This document shows positions 7,182-15,790 of a DNA stretch of 64,000 nt, in pieces; position 1 is the first letter of the stretch; each line of letters begins with the position of its first letter. This stretch comes from Deefgea tanakiae (lineage in GTDB: Bacteria > Pseudomonadota > Gammaproteobacteria > Burkholderiales > Chitinibacteraceae). The stretch lies in assembly GCF_019665765.1 (NCBI RefSeq), contig NZ_CP081150.1:2108001-2172000 (forward strand). The letters run 5' to 3'. The notes under the pieces were generated by a model. It saw only the letters and a program-made list of their open reading frames with translations. It made no database searches and was not told where the DNA came from. The position numbers and the translations under genes are program-made.

Positions 7182-9998
7182 ATGAAAATTCAATACATTG
7201 CAGCCCTTATTTGCACCGGACTGCTCTCCGCCTGTGGTGGTGGCGGATCTAACTCGGGTACGTCAGCCAACCCAACGCCTCCCACTGGTTCAAATACCAA
7301 TACATCGGGCACATCGCTAGATCAAGTCTCAAATCCAAACCTAAACAAACCAGGAACAGGCATCCCTGGATCTGAAACCAGCAGCAATCCGATTGTGCAA
7401 GCACTGCAAATCGGCAGCGTGAAGGGGCTCACTGCAGCCGATCGCACGGTCTTACTCCAATTGGCGACTCAACTGGCGGATCGTTACAAACAAAATCAAA
7501 ATGGTGCGCTTGCTGATATTTTTGCTGATCCTAGTGCCACGCTAACTCTCAATCACACCACCGATAGTAGCGAAATCAATGTAGGCAGTCGCACGGTGGC
7601 GACGCCCTTACTCACCGCCGATGATGGCAGCGGTATGGCAGCAATTGCTCAATATGGTAAAGGGCGCGGTCTAGCGTATGGCAAAGATGTTTTAAGTTGG
7701 ATCGCAAATCAGTCGCAAGAAACGCAACATACCGCGCTATTTACGCGCGCGTTCAATTGGGTACTCACAGGCAAAGCTGCTGGCCCTTTACCCAACACGG
7801 TAAAATTTGCAACAACCGGCTATACCGCAAGCAATGTCAGCAAAATGATCAGCACCCAAGGCAAAGCAGCACAAGCCATCAGTTGTGATTTAAGCGCCAG
7901 TAACAATACCTGTTGGCAAGAGGCTGATCTATTGGTCTTTGGTAGTGGCACACCGAACACCCCAGGATTGGATAGCCTGATTCGTAAATACATGGAAAAC
8001 GGCAAGGCCGTGATCTACATGCATCCAAACTGGATCGACTCCGCCGGTGGGCGCCAAGTGCTGGCCGGCATGGGCATGACGCTCGGCGGCTACCCTGGTA
8101 ATTATTTTTCCTCGGCAGCGGGCGTTTCAATTGGCAGCACTCGCACCGTTGCAGAAAATCTAAGCCGCAGCGATCAAATGAGTCAACTGGTGCAATCGCT
8201 CACCTTGATGGGGCAAGACAAACCGCAGCTGGCGATCAGTCAAGACAGCAGTGTCACAACACCGATCACGCAAATTCATAACGAATTGGCGGCGATGCAA
8301 GGCAATGGCAGCAATCTATTTAACGATCCGACCACCGATTTATATCGCTTATTGGTACTTTGGGCCGACTTGTATCGACCCGAAATTCAATACGGAAAAA
8401 TCAACCGCGATACTGCACCGGGTGATTTTCTACGCACTTTTGCCTCGGACTCATGGTTAGCTTTTAATCGCACAGACACGACCGTAGCCACAGCAGGCCA
8501 AGGTGATTTTATGCCTGTTGCAGCACACAGTCTGCCTGTAAGCAGTAGCGCCGAAAGTATTGAAATAACGATCCCACAAGGCAGCGGCATTACCTCAATC
8601 GGCCGCGCCGCCGTGCCAGGCAAACCAGTGCAGATTGAAATTGTGAATAATGGGGGCGCAAGCAGCCTAAAAGTGCAAACCAACTACCTACGAGCCTGGG
8701 GAAATCCACTCACCGATAATATCAACGAAGGCTATAAACGCCCTCGCCGTCCGCAATCATTTGCTATTTTGCTAGCTGGCTCGGGTGAAACAAACTTTGT
8801 AACGCCTTTTGGTGGACCACTTTATCTCAGCTACAGCGGTGCAACTGCAGGGCAAAACGTGACACTCAGAATTCGTGGCGCGGCTAAATACGCCCACTTT
8901 GACTTTACGAAAACGCAAACTCAAGCGGAAATTGACGAAGCCGTCGCAGCAATGAAACGTCGAGATTTTGGTTGGCAAACGGCCAAACTCGTTGGCGGTG
9001 AAATCCAACAAACGATAGGCTACGCCAGTAGTGAGATGGGCAATAAAACACCAGAGCAATATATTGTTGGCGAAATCAAAGAATTGCTTTTTGATTCCAA
9101 TCATATCGCCAACGGCTACAACAATATGCCGATGAGCAGCAATGTTGCCGCGCTATGTACGCAATTTAACTGGGATTGCACGGGATCGATTCATCGCGCG
9201 CCGGGTGTGCAACATTTTGTGGGTTGGATCGCGACTTGCGGCTACCTATGCTCGGGCAATCCATCCGATGGCTATGCAGGTATTGGCGGCACCGGTTGGG
9301 GGCACTCACACGAACTCGGTCACAACACCGTGCAGCGTGTCATGCAGATTACCTTCAACGGCAAAGGCTGCGTCGTCGAGTGTGACAACAACATTCTCGC
9401 TAGCGCCCATATGCTGCGTCAATTTGCACTTCGCGGCATTGATACTGGACACGCCACTGACCATCCAGGCCTATACCAAGACATCGTTGCAAACCGAGCC
9501 AGCAGCTTAACCGGCAACGCCAAAGTACTGGACATGCAAACCCGACTTTGGGATATGGCCAATGGCCAAAACCCTATGCGAGCAGTGCACTTCCAATTGG
9601 GATTCCTGTTTAGCCGCTACCGCGCTAACGAAGTGAAACCAACAATGCAAAGCACAATGGATTACTTCACCCTGCTCACCAAAGCAGATCGTTTAGTAGG
9701 CCAAGCATGGGATAGCACCAATAAAAGCAAATATGGCATGAGTCGATTTGCCGATAATAAAATCAACAACCCAGACTTACTGTTTGTATTAAGCTCGAAA
9801 CTCATCGGCAAAGACCTACGCAATGTGTTTGCAATGTATGGCTTTACCTTATCGCAATCCGCGCTCGATTCGGTTGCCGATCTCAATCTTCCCGTCTTAA
9901 CTGAGCAGTTTTACGCGCTACAAACGGGTAAGCACAACCACCTCACTACCGGACAATGGCTGGATCTATCTAGCACGACACCAGCCTATCCGTTCTAA
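7182..9998 (+). CDS. M60-family (IMPa-like) metalloprotease lipoprotein
   Basis: Taken from the ATG at 7182 (an upstream in-frame start at 7167 would add five residues before the signal peptide), giving 938 residues. MKIQYIAALICTGLLSACGG is a lipoprotein signal with lipobox LSAC, followed by a Gly/Ser/Thr/Pro-rich linker. The C-terminal third has the gluzincin motif HELGH (9309-9323) within GWGHSHELGHNTVQ and a downstream VECDNNIL that supplies the third zinc ligand Glu, the pattern of M60/enhancin peptidases. Length and layout (N-terminal glutamine-amidotransferase-like region, jelly-roll-like middle, M60 end) resemble Pseudomonas IMPa, which cleaves O-glycosylated mucin-type proteins. A similar glycoprotein substrate here is inference. 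Single gene with its own terminator. Confidence 0.85.
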   Translation: MKIQYIAALICTGLLSACGGGGSNSGTSANPTPPTGSNTNTSGTSLDQVSNPNLNKPGTGIPGSETSSNPIVQALQIGSVKGLTAADRTVLLQLATQLADRYKQNQNGALADIFADPSATLTLNHTTDSSEINVGSRTVATPLLTADDGSGMAAIAQYGKGRGLAYGKDVLSWIANQSQETQHTALFTRAFNWVLTGKAAGPLPNTVKFATTGYTASNVSKMISTQGKAAQAISCDLSASNNTCWQEADLLVFGSGTPNTPGLDSLIRKYMENGKAVIYMHPNWIDSAGGRQVLAGMGMTLGGYPGNYFSSAAGVSIGSTRTVAENLSRSDQMSQLVQSLTLMGQDKPQLAISQDSSVTTPITQIHNELAAMQGNGSNLFNDPTTDLYRLLVLWADLYRPEIQYGKINRDTAPGDFLRTFASDSWLAFNRTDTTVATAGQGDFMPVAAHSLPVSSSAESIEITIPQGSGITSIGRAAVPGKPVQIEIVNNGGASSLKVQTNYLRAWGNPLTDNINEGYKRPRRPQSFAILLAGSGETNFVTPFGGPLYLSYSGATAGQNVTLRIRGAAKYAHFDFTKTQTQAEIDEAVAAMKRRDFGWQTAKLVGGEIQQTIGYASSEMGNKTPEQYIVGEIKELLFDSNHIANGYNNMPMSSNVAALCTQFNWDCTGSIHRAPGVQHFVGWIATCGYLCSGNPSDGYAGIGGTGWGHSHELGHNTVQRVMQITFNGKGCVVECDNNILASAHMLRQFALRGIDTGHATDHPGLYQDIVANRASSLTGNAKVLDMQTRLWDMANGQNPMRAVHFQLGFLFSRYRANEVKPTMQSTMDYFTLLTKADRLVGQAWDSTNKSKYGMSRFADNKINNPDLLFVLSSKLIGKDLRNVFAMYGFTLSQSALDSVADLNLPVLTEQFYALQTGKHNHLTTGQWLDLSSTTPAYPF

Positions 9999-10032
9999 GC
10001 ACCACCACTCAAACGCTCAAGTCATACTCATC

Positions 10033-10057
10033 AGCCCCACTTTGTTGGGGCTTTTTT
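10033..10057 (+). terminator. Rho-independent terminator of the M60 gene
   Basis: AGCCCCA/TGGGGCT stem with a short CTTTGT-type loop, followed by TTTTTT, 35 bp after the stop codon. Confidence 0.9.
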
Positions 10058-10133
10058 CTGTCAAGCCAAAACATTCACCCTGATTTTGCGGAACAAAACC
10101 TCATGTTGGACGTCAGTCGTTTAGGTTTCACCG

Positions 10134-10139
10134 TATAAT
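10134..10139 (+). promoter_or_regulatory. -10 element of the carboxypeptidase gene
   Basis: A perfect TATAAT lies 38 bp before the chosen ATG. The best -35 match, TTGGAC at 10106-10111, is 22 bp away, which is too far for a classic sigma-70 spacer, so the -35 is uncertain. Confidence 0.45.
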
Positions 10140-10177
10140 TGCCCCCACTTCTTGTTCACACTTACATAGCTGACACC

Positions 10178-11323
10178 ATGCCACGCATTGCCATTACCGC
10201 CACTCTGATTGCCGCGCTGTTTAGCAGCAGTATCGCCCACGCTTTTGTTGCGCCTGTTCCTGAGATCGCCGCCAAATCTTATTATTTGTACGACAAGCAA
10301 AGTGGCCAAGTACTCGCCGCACGTGACCCAGATATGCGTGTTGAGCCTGCCTCGTTGACCAAGCTAATGACCGCTTACCTCACGTTCAAAGCGATTAAAG
10401 AAGGCAAGCTCAAACTCGATCAAACTTTATTAGTTTCAGAAAAAGGCTGGCGTCAAGAAGGCTCGCGGATGTATCTCGATCCAAAAGTACCGGCCACAGT
10501 GGAAGACCTGATCAAAGGCGTGATTGTACAAAGTGGTAATGACGCTTGCGTCACGCTCGCCGAAGGCATTGCTGGCTCTGAGGAAGTTTTTGCGCAATTA
10601 ATGAACAAAGAAGGCAAACGTCTGGGCTTGAAAGACTCCGTGTTCACCAACAGCACGGGCCTACCTGATCCAGCGATGCATGTGACCACCAGCGATTTAT
10701 CGCGTCTGGCCAGCGCCATCATCAGCGACTTTCCTGAGTTCTATCACATCTACTCGATCAAAGAATTCAAGTACAACAACATCAATCAACCGAACCGCAA
10801 CTTGCTGCTCTACCGCGATCCCTTTGTGGACGGCATGAAAACCGGCCACACTCAATCGGCCGGTTACAATCTCGTGGCATCCAGCAAACGTGACGACCGC
10901 CGCTTGATTTCAGTAGTTGTTGGTACGACCAGCCCTGAAGTTCGCGCGACTGAATCATCAAAATTACTCAACTGGGGCGCACAGTTTTATGAAACCCCGC
11001 GCCTCTACACCGCCAAGCAAGCCGTACAGACCGTGCCAGTTTGGAAAGGTAAAGCCGATGTGGTCAGCGTTGGTTTTATGAATGATCAATTTATCACCGT
11101 ACCGAAAGGCGACGCGGCGAAAATCAAAATTGAACTCACCAGCCAGCAGCCTTTGATTGCGCCGATTAAAGAAGGCCAACAAATCGGCACGCTCAAAATC
11201 ATTCTCGAAGGCAAAGTATTGTCGGAGCGTCCAGTCGTAGCGGTAGCCGCAGTCGAAGAAGCCAATATCTTTGGTCGTGCGTGGGATACGATGCGTTTGT
11301 GGTGGAAAGGGATTTTCGGTTAA
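10178..11323 (+). CDS. dacC: D-alanyl-D-alanine carboxypeptidase (PBP5/6 type)
   Basis: 381 residues from the ATG at 10178; a longer TTG-started frame exists, but the signal peptide begins at MPRIAITATLIAAL and ends at AHA. The enzyme removes the terminal D-Ala of peptidoglycan stem peptides in the periplasm. All three active-site motifs are seen: SLTK (SxxK), SGN (SxN, within VQSGNDACV) and KTG (MKTGHTQSAGYN). The C-terminal domain ends in an amphipathic helix, FGRAWDTMRLWWKGIFG, typical of membrane-associated PBP5/6. The symbol dacA could equally be used. Single gene with its own promoter and terminator. Confidence 0.95.
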   Translation: MPRIAITATLIAALFSSSIAHAFVAPVPEIAAKSYYLYDKQSGQVLAARDPDMRVEPASLTKLMTAYLTFKAIKEGKLKLDQTLLVSEKGWRQEGSRMYLDPKVPATVEDLIKGVIVQSGNDACVTLAEGIAGSEEVFAQLMNKEGKRLGLKDSVFTNSTGLPDPAMHVTTSDLSRLASAIISDFPEFYHIYSIKEFKYNNINQPNRNLLLYRDPFVDGMKTGHTQSAGYNLVASSKRDDRRLISVVVGTTSPEVRATESSKLLNWGAQFYETPRLYTAKQAVQTVPVWKGKADVVSVGFMNDQFITVPKGDAAKIKIELTSQQPLIAPIKEGQQIGTLKIILEGKVLSERPVVAVAAVEEANIFGRAWDTMRLWWKGIFG

Positions 11324-11346
11324 TCTCTGAGCTTGCAGCAAACATC

Positions 11347-11374
11347 AAAAGCCCAACGTTGTTTGGGCTTTTTT
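11347..11374 (+). terminator. Rho-independent terminator of dacC
   Basis: AAAGCCCAA/TTTGGGCTTT stem with loop CGTTG and a T-run, about 25 bp after the stop codon. Confidence 0.9.
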
Positions 11375-11449
11375 GTACGTATATCTATACAGCCATTCAT
11401 TTTAAATGAATAGATTAATATACTAGCTGACCTATTGTATTTAATTAGT

Positions 11450-11700
11450 GCGCCTTCGGCACGTTAGTTTTGAGTCGCAATCCGCGACGAGGACTTACTT
11501 CTCTTGCTTCGCCAAGAGAAGTAAGCAAGAGAAGGCGACCCCACGCCTGCGGCCCTCCGGGCTTCCCTCGGTCGGTCCTGAGCCAAACAATAAAACCGTT
11601 TGTCTCACTCCACTCGCTCGGCGATGGGCGTCAGGGGGTTTCAAACCCCTGCACGATGAGCGCGCTAGGTTTAAAATACCCAACAAATGATTCGCAAGGC
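11450..11700 (+). repeat. Interspersed stem-loop repeat, copy R1
   Basis: About 250 bp fill the gap between dacC and the VF530 gene. The core is a 13-bp perfect stem CTTACTTCTCTTG/CAAGAGAAGTAAG at 11494-11525 with loop CTTCGC, preceded by the hairpin GTCGCAATCCGCGAC and followed by AGAGAAGGCGACC and CTGAGCCAAACAATAAAACC. Parts recur at 21.35, 22.2 and 58.6 kb. Open frames across it are an effect of the repeat and not genes. Confidence 0.8.
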
Positions 11701-11706
11701 CACACG

Positions 11707-11916
11707 ATGTATAACTCAGACCCACAGCACGGCATTACGCTGGAAAAAATGCTTACCGATTTAGTCGACCATTTTGGCTGGGAAGAACTAGCGCGGCGGA
11801 TTCCGATTAAGTGTTTTTCCAATAATCCATCAATCAAATCCAGCCTCACCTTCCTCCGTCGCACGCCATGGGCGCGGGCGCAGGTTGAGGAATTGGATGC
11901 GAGAATGCGGCGGTAA
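11707..11916 (+). CDS. VF530 family (DUF2132) small DNA-binding protein
   Basis: 69 residues starting at MYNSDPQHGITLEKML. The whole sequence matches the VF530 pattern: DPxHGITLE, LVDHFGWEELARRIPIKCF, NNPSIKSSLTFLRRTPWARAQVE. The family is a compact helical fold described as double-strand DNA binding; its cell role is unknown. The longer open frame that continues upstream runs through the stem-loop repeat and is unlikely to be translated. The gene lies between that repeat and the AT-rich DUF4238 gene. Confidence 0.9.
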   Translation: MYNSDPQHGITLEKMLTDLVDHFGWEELARRIPIKCFSNNPSIKSSLTFLRRTPWARAQVEELDARMRR

Positions 11917-11949
11917 TGAAAATGCCAGCTTATTAAATAAGGATGAATT

Positions 11950-13044
11950 TTGATAAATTGCCATTATGTACCGCGGTTGATTTTACGCCATTTTGCTGAT
12001 GAAGAGAAAATTCAGTACTGTGACTTAGAAAAAAGTAAAGTAGAAAATAGAAACATCAAGTCTACTTTTGCCGAAAAGGGATATTACCCAGAAAAAATTG
12101 AAAAGGAATTGTGTTACAAGATTGAGAGCCAGTTCGCCAATCTTTTGAATAATAAAATTTTAAAAGAACGTTATAAAGTTTCTCTCTCAAGAGAGGATCT
12201 CTTTATTCTTAAGAAGTATCTTATTGTTACTGCTTTACGATTTAACGTAACAGAAGCAATGGAAGGCGTGGGTGCTGACCCTAATTTTGTAAAAAGTTAT
12301 TCTGAAAATTTTTATCATAACATCAATAAAGTGCTTGCTTGTGCAAATGCTGAAGAAATATTTACGTATATAGATATTGATGCAGATGAAGCACTAGAAA
12401 GGGCAAGTAATAGTGAGCGTTATGGCGAAGTAAAGCTATTTGCGCACATAAAGAACATTCTTCATTCCTATATTGCAATCGTTAGTACAAATCAATGCAA
12501 GGAAGATTTAATTATTCCAGACACTGGATTTTCTTATAAAGCAACACATCTCAATTTCGGTCAAGGTGGGGCGTTTGATAAATGCATGTACACACTAAAT
12601 TACGCATTAAAAAGTGGAAACCCTTTCTTGCTTCAGATGTCGCAGATGCTGACTCCGTATGACTACATGCTTTTTCCTGTGGCCAAAAAAATGGCCATTG
12701 TCTCATTTAGTGTATTTTATAAATTCTTTGATAATAAATCAGGTTTTTCTGGTTTGCTGCCGCTCAATGGAATGACTGTAAGTGAATTAATTGGTTTTGG
12801 AAGTTCTGATATTGTTGAACCACCAAAGGTAAACCTGCAAAACGGAAAACCAGTAGGGTATGAATATGGGATAAAACAATTGTCAAAGAAAGATGTTATC
12901 TCGCTTAACACATCGATGCTTAATACTGCTGAAAATTATTTTGGCTATTGTGATTTGGAATCAATTAGATCGAGCGTAGAATCCTATAACTCACTCAAGA
13001 AAAACGAACGAAGATACGATCTTCGTTACATCCTTGAACCGTAA
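11950..13044 (+). CDS. DUF4238 domain protein, AT-rich and probably acquired
   Basis: 364 residues from a TTG start, with AAGGA 7 bp upstream; no ATG fits the conserved N-terminus. MINCHYVPRLILRHFADE matches the start of DUF4238 proteins (HYVPxxxLxxF), and the middle NTGF-like block and the VFPxxK-type stretch (MLFPVAKKMAIVSFS) also fit. DUF4238 has no established biochemical role; members are scattered in accessory regions. The base composition is clearly more AT-rich than the neighbours and codon use differs (AAA, ATT, TTT, AGA-type), which suggests horizontal transfer. It lies between two repeat elements. A defence or toxin role is possible but unsupported. Confidence 0.75.
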   Translation: MINCHYVPRLILRHFADEEKIQYCDLEKSKVENRNIKSTFAEKGYYPEKIEKELCYKIESQFANLLNNKILKERYKVSLSREDLFILKKYLIVTALRFNVTEAMEGVGADPNFVKSYSENFYHNINKVLACANAEEIFTYIDIDADEALERASNSERYGEVKLFAHIKNILHSYIAIVSTNQCKEDLIIPDTGFSYKATHLNFGQGGAFDKCMYTLNYALKSGNPFLLQMSQMLTPYDYMLFPVAKKMAIVSFSVFYKFFDNKSGFSGLLPLNGMTVSELIGFGSSDIVEPPKVNLQNGKPVGYEYGIKQLSKKDVISLNTSMLNTAENYFGYCDLESIRSSVESYNSLKKNERRYDLRYILEP

Positions 13045-13048
13045 TTCC

Positions 13049-13123
13049 GTAGGTTGGGCTAAATGAAATGCAGCCCAACGTTTACCGCGAATGTTGGGCT
13101 TCGCAAACTCAGCACCAACCTAC
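13049..13123. repeat. GTAGGTTGG palindromic repeat, full copy
   Basis: Ends GTAGGTTGG (13049-13057) and CCAACCTAC (13115-13123) are inverted repeats; inside lie GGGCT...AGCCC arms and a second GTTGGGCTTCGC stem. The right half recurs at 22854-22879. It directly follows the DUF4238 gene and may terminate it. The type is common between genes in proteobacteria. Confidence 0.7.
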
Positions 13124-13248
13124 CAAATAAGAACTTGGAGTTAGCGGCAAAGAATACGCCGTAAAAACGTATTTTGCTTGCTTCACCACAAAACCAACCT
13201 CGCCCATTTCGCTTAAACTAGCACCTAATCCGTCATCGAGTCATCACC

Positions 13249-14304
13249 ATGTTGTCACCCTGCTCTACCTTAGAAACGCCCCCCAATCCAGAACTCATCA
13301 CGCTGGCGCAAGCGCATTTGCGGGATGTGTTGACGATTGCGTTTGAACACATCGATGGTGAACAGCAGGCGGTGGTGGTGTTTGATACTCGCTGTGAGTT
13401 GGCGGCGACGTTGACAGAGGCGTATCGGCTAGCATTGCCGAATGCGCTGTTCATTAATTTTGACGCCAGCACGCCCGAGCAAGTGTTGGCGGCGTTTGCG
13501 CCGTTAGCGGCGAAAGATTTGGTGGTGTTGGTGCAATCGACGAACTTTCGCCTCGAAGCCTTCCGCATTCGCGTTGAGCTGTTTAAGCGTGGCTTGAAAG
13601 TGATTGAGCATCCGCATTTGGGGCGGATGGTGGGTGATGAAGTACCGACGTATATCGATTCGCTGGCCTATGATGCGGCGTATTACCGCGGCGTTGGTCA
13701 TGGACTCAAAGCTAAAATCGACAGCGCCAGCCGTGGTCTGGTTGATAGTGGCGAAGGCAATGTGCTGCACTTTGCTGCGCCGTTTGAATCGGCCAAGCTC
13801 AATATTGGCGATTACAGCCAGATGAATAATATCGGCGGGCAATTTCCGCTCGGCGAAGTGTTTACCGAGACGCAGGATTTTGCGGCGGTAAATGGACGGA
13901 TTCGCGTGTTTGTGTTTGGCGACACGCGCTACCGCGTGAACCGCCCTAGCCTGCCGATTACCTTGGTGGTTGAACAGAGCCAAGTCGTTGCCGTGATTGA
14001 TTCAACGCCCGAATTTGACGAGATGATGGCAATGATCCGCGCTGATGAAGGCGGCGTGGTGTGGGTGCGGGAATTGGGTTTGGGGCTAAACCGAGCGTTT
14101 AGTTTTGATCGCACCGTGAGTGATATCGGCACCTACGAGCGCATGTGCGGGATTCATTTATCGCTCGGGATGAAGCACGGCATCTACGCCAAACCGAATA
14201 TCAAACGCGGCGAAGGCAAATATCACATTGATGTCTTTGCAATCACCGAATCGGTGCAGTTTGACGACGATGTCGTTTACCGTGATGGAGCGTGGGTGGT
14301 TTAA
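13249..14304 (+). CDS. M29-like aminopeptidase family protein
   Basis: 351 residues. The second half follows the thermophilic M29 aminopeptidase pattern: NNIGGQFPLGEVFTE (metal-ligand Glu of GEVF), VRELGLGLNRAFS, YERMCGIHLSLGMKHG and GKYHIDVF (the H and HxD ligands). The first ~160 residues are less clear and shorter than in classical M29 enzymes (about 410 residues). If active, it would be a metal-dependent cytosolic exopeptidase. The substrate is unknown. Single gene, converging on the COG0523 GTPase gene with a 47-bp palindrome between. The family call is from motif order only. Confidence 0.6.
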   Translation: MLSPCSTLETPPNPELITLAQAHLRDVLTIAFEHIDGEQQAVVVFDTRCELAATLTEAYRLALPNALFINFDASTPEQVLAAFAPLAAKDLVVLVQSTNFRLEAFRIRVELFKRGLKVIEHPHLGRMVGDEVPTYIDSLAYDAAYYRGVGHGLKAKIDSASRGLVDSGEGNVLHFAAPFESAKLNIGDYSQMNNIGGQFPLGEVFTETQDFAAVNGRIRVFVFGDTRYRVNRPSLPITLVVEQSQVVAVIDSTPEFDEMMAMIRADEGGVVWVRELGLGLNRAFSFDRTVSDIGTYERMCGIHLSLGMKHGIYAKPNIKRGEGKYHIDVFAITESVQFDDDVVYRDGAWVV

Positions 14305-14359
14305 GTCGCCTGACTCAATTTATCAATCGAATGTTTGAGTCGTTATTGATGCAAGAAAG

Positions 14360-14405
14360 TGTATTGCCATCTATCCATTTAATAATAATGTTTAGCTAGC
14401 AATAC
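14360..14405. repeat. 47-bp palindromic repeat, copy B
   Basis: TGTATTGCCATCTA ... TAGCTAGCAATACC, an imperfect palindrome with an AT-rich centre, between two convergent genes and a likely bidirectional termination site. Confidence 0.75.
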
Positions 14406-14422
14406 CCATACCAATTTTGATA

Positions 14423-15655
14423 CTAAGCCGATACCGCACACACCGCCGCTTCGTCTTCTTCATCCGCAGCTGTGCCCCAGTGCGGGAATGGGTCGTTCAT
14501 TTTGAGCCATGCATCAGTGCCCAAGGCCAATTCAGCGTCGGTGAGCAAACATTGATTTAAGCGCTCTCGCAGCACCGCTTCGTCCATATCAATGCCGATG
14601 AACACCAATTCTTGCTTTCGGTCGCCAAAATCATCATCCCAGCGATCCATGATGCTGTCGATTTGCTCATCGTCAGTAGGCCAATGCGCTTTCGGTACAC
14701 TCGCCCACCAGTAGCCACCCGCCCCATGGCGGCAAGCACCGCCGGCTTGCGACCAACTACCGGCAAAGCTCGGGCGGCTCGCCAACCAGAAAAAGCCTTT
14801 CGAGCGCAGCACGCCTTGCCATTCGCTGTGAATCAAGTTCCAGAATCGCTCTGGATGCAGCGGCGCACGCGCTTGCCAGACAAAACTACTGATGCCATAT
14901 TCTTCGGTTTCTGGGATATGCTCACCGCGCAACTCAGCCAACCAGCCCGGCGCGTTAGCGGCTTCGTCAAAATCAAAACGCCCCGTGCCTAAAATCGCAT
15001 TGAGTGGCACTTCTCCATTTTCAGCGACAATCTGCACCGCGCGTGGATTGAGCGCGGCGAGGATACTTTGTAATTCGGCCAACTGCTCTGGTGACACCAA
15101 ATCGGGTTTACTAATCACCAATACATCGCAAAATTCGACTTGCTCGGTCAATAAATCGACCACGGTACGGTCGTCATCTTCCCCCGCCGTTTCGCCGCGT
15201 TCGGCCAGCAAATCGCCAGTGGAATAATCGTGCAAGAAGTTAAATGCATCGACCACCGTCACCATCGTGTCGAGTTGGGCGATGTCCGAGAGCGACTGCC
15301 CCGCTTCGTCGCGGAAGGTAAATGTCTCGGCCACGGGCAAAGGCTCGGCGATACCAGTGGATTCAATCAGTAAATAATCAAAGCGATCTTCTTTCGCGAG
15401 GCGCGCCACTTCGAGCAGCAAATCTTCGCGCAAAGTGCAGCAAATACAGCCATTACTCATCTCAATCAGCTTTTCTTCGCCACGCGCAAAACCGCCTTGA
15501 TGGATCAACTCGCCATCGATATTCACATCCGACAAATCGTTCACAATCACCGCAACACGCAAACCTGCGCGATTTTTCAGCACATGATTCATCAAGGTTG
15601 TTTTGCCAGCCCCCAAAAATCCCGACAACACCGTAACGGGTAAACGCTTTGTCAT
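14423..15655 (-). CDS. COG0523 (CobW/ZigA type) GTPase, putative metallochaperone
   Basis: 410 residues. A G3E-family P-loop GTPase: Walker [15 protein letters not shown] (residues ~12-25), the metal-binding CICC motif in [21 protein letters not shown], and SKPD as the guanine-specificity motif. The C-terminal CobW_C domain ends [16 protein letters not shown]. Members deliver zinc or other metals to enzymes, and many are controlled by Zur. Upstream, 15688-15723 is an elaborate nested palindrome that could bind such a regulator. The zinc assignment is inference; cobalt or nitrile-hydratase roles have no support here. RBS GGAGAGG precedes the ATG. Confidence 0.9.
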   Translation of the reverse strand: MTKRLPVTVLSGFLGAGKTTLMNHVLKNRAGLRVAVIVNDLSDVNIDGELIHQGGFARGEEKLIEMSNGCICCTLREDLLLEVARLAKEDRFDYLLIESTGIAEPLPVAETFTFRDEAGQSLSDIAQLDTMVTVVDAFNFLHDYSTGDLLAERGETAGEDDDRTVVDLLTEQVEFCDVLVISKPDLVSPEQLAELQSILAALNPRAVQIVAENGEVPLNAILGTGRFDFDEAANAPGWLAELRGEHIPETEEYGISSFVWQARAPLHPERFWNLIHSEWQGVLRSKGFFWLASRPSFAGSWSQAGGACRHGAGGYWWASVPKAHWPTDDEQIDSIMDRWDDDFGDRKQELVFIGIDMDEAVLRERLNQCLLTDAELALGTDAWLKMNDPFPHWGTAADEEDEAAVCAVSA

Positions 15656-15687
15656 TTTGCCTCTCCTTCAAAAAAGCAGAGCATACC

Positions 15688-15723
15688 TTTATGCAACTTG
15701 GTTGCGCAACTGTGTTGCATAAA
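15688..15723. promoter_or_regulatory. Nested palindromic operator upstream of the COG0523 gene
   Basis: Two tandem 13-bp palindromes, GCAAC-TTG-GTTGC (15693-15705) and GCAAC-TGT-GTTGC (15706-15718), abut and are enclosed by TTTAT/ATAAA arms, so the whole 36 bp is symmetric about 15705/15706. It lies 33 bp upstream of the GTPase start. The layout suggests two dimers of a Fur/Zur-like or other repressor binding side by side; the half-site does not match the classic GTTATA Zur box, so the regulator is unknown. Confidence 0.65.
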
Positions 15724-15742
15724 AATCAAAGAATCAAATAGG

Positions 15743-15772
15743 CAAAAAAAAGCCACTTCGAATGAAGTGGCT
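15743..15772 (-). terminator. Terminator of the DUF502 gene
   Basis: On the minus strand AGCCACTT/AAGTGGCT with loop CATTCG is followed by eight T residues, 18 bp after the DUF502 stop codon. Confidence 0.9.
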
Positions 15773-15790
15773 GGTTTTGATTTCAAGGAT

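Noticed and set aside
11470-11706. N-terminal extension of the VF530 frame
   Set aside because: It is read through the stem-loop repeat; similar frames appear at the other copies. The VF530 family starts at the ATG at 11707.
11707-14304. Phage defence island
   Set aside because: Only one DUF4238 gene of unknown role and no recognised nuclease, methylase, toxin or helicase nearby; noted only as an accessory gene.
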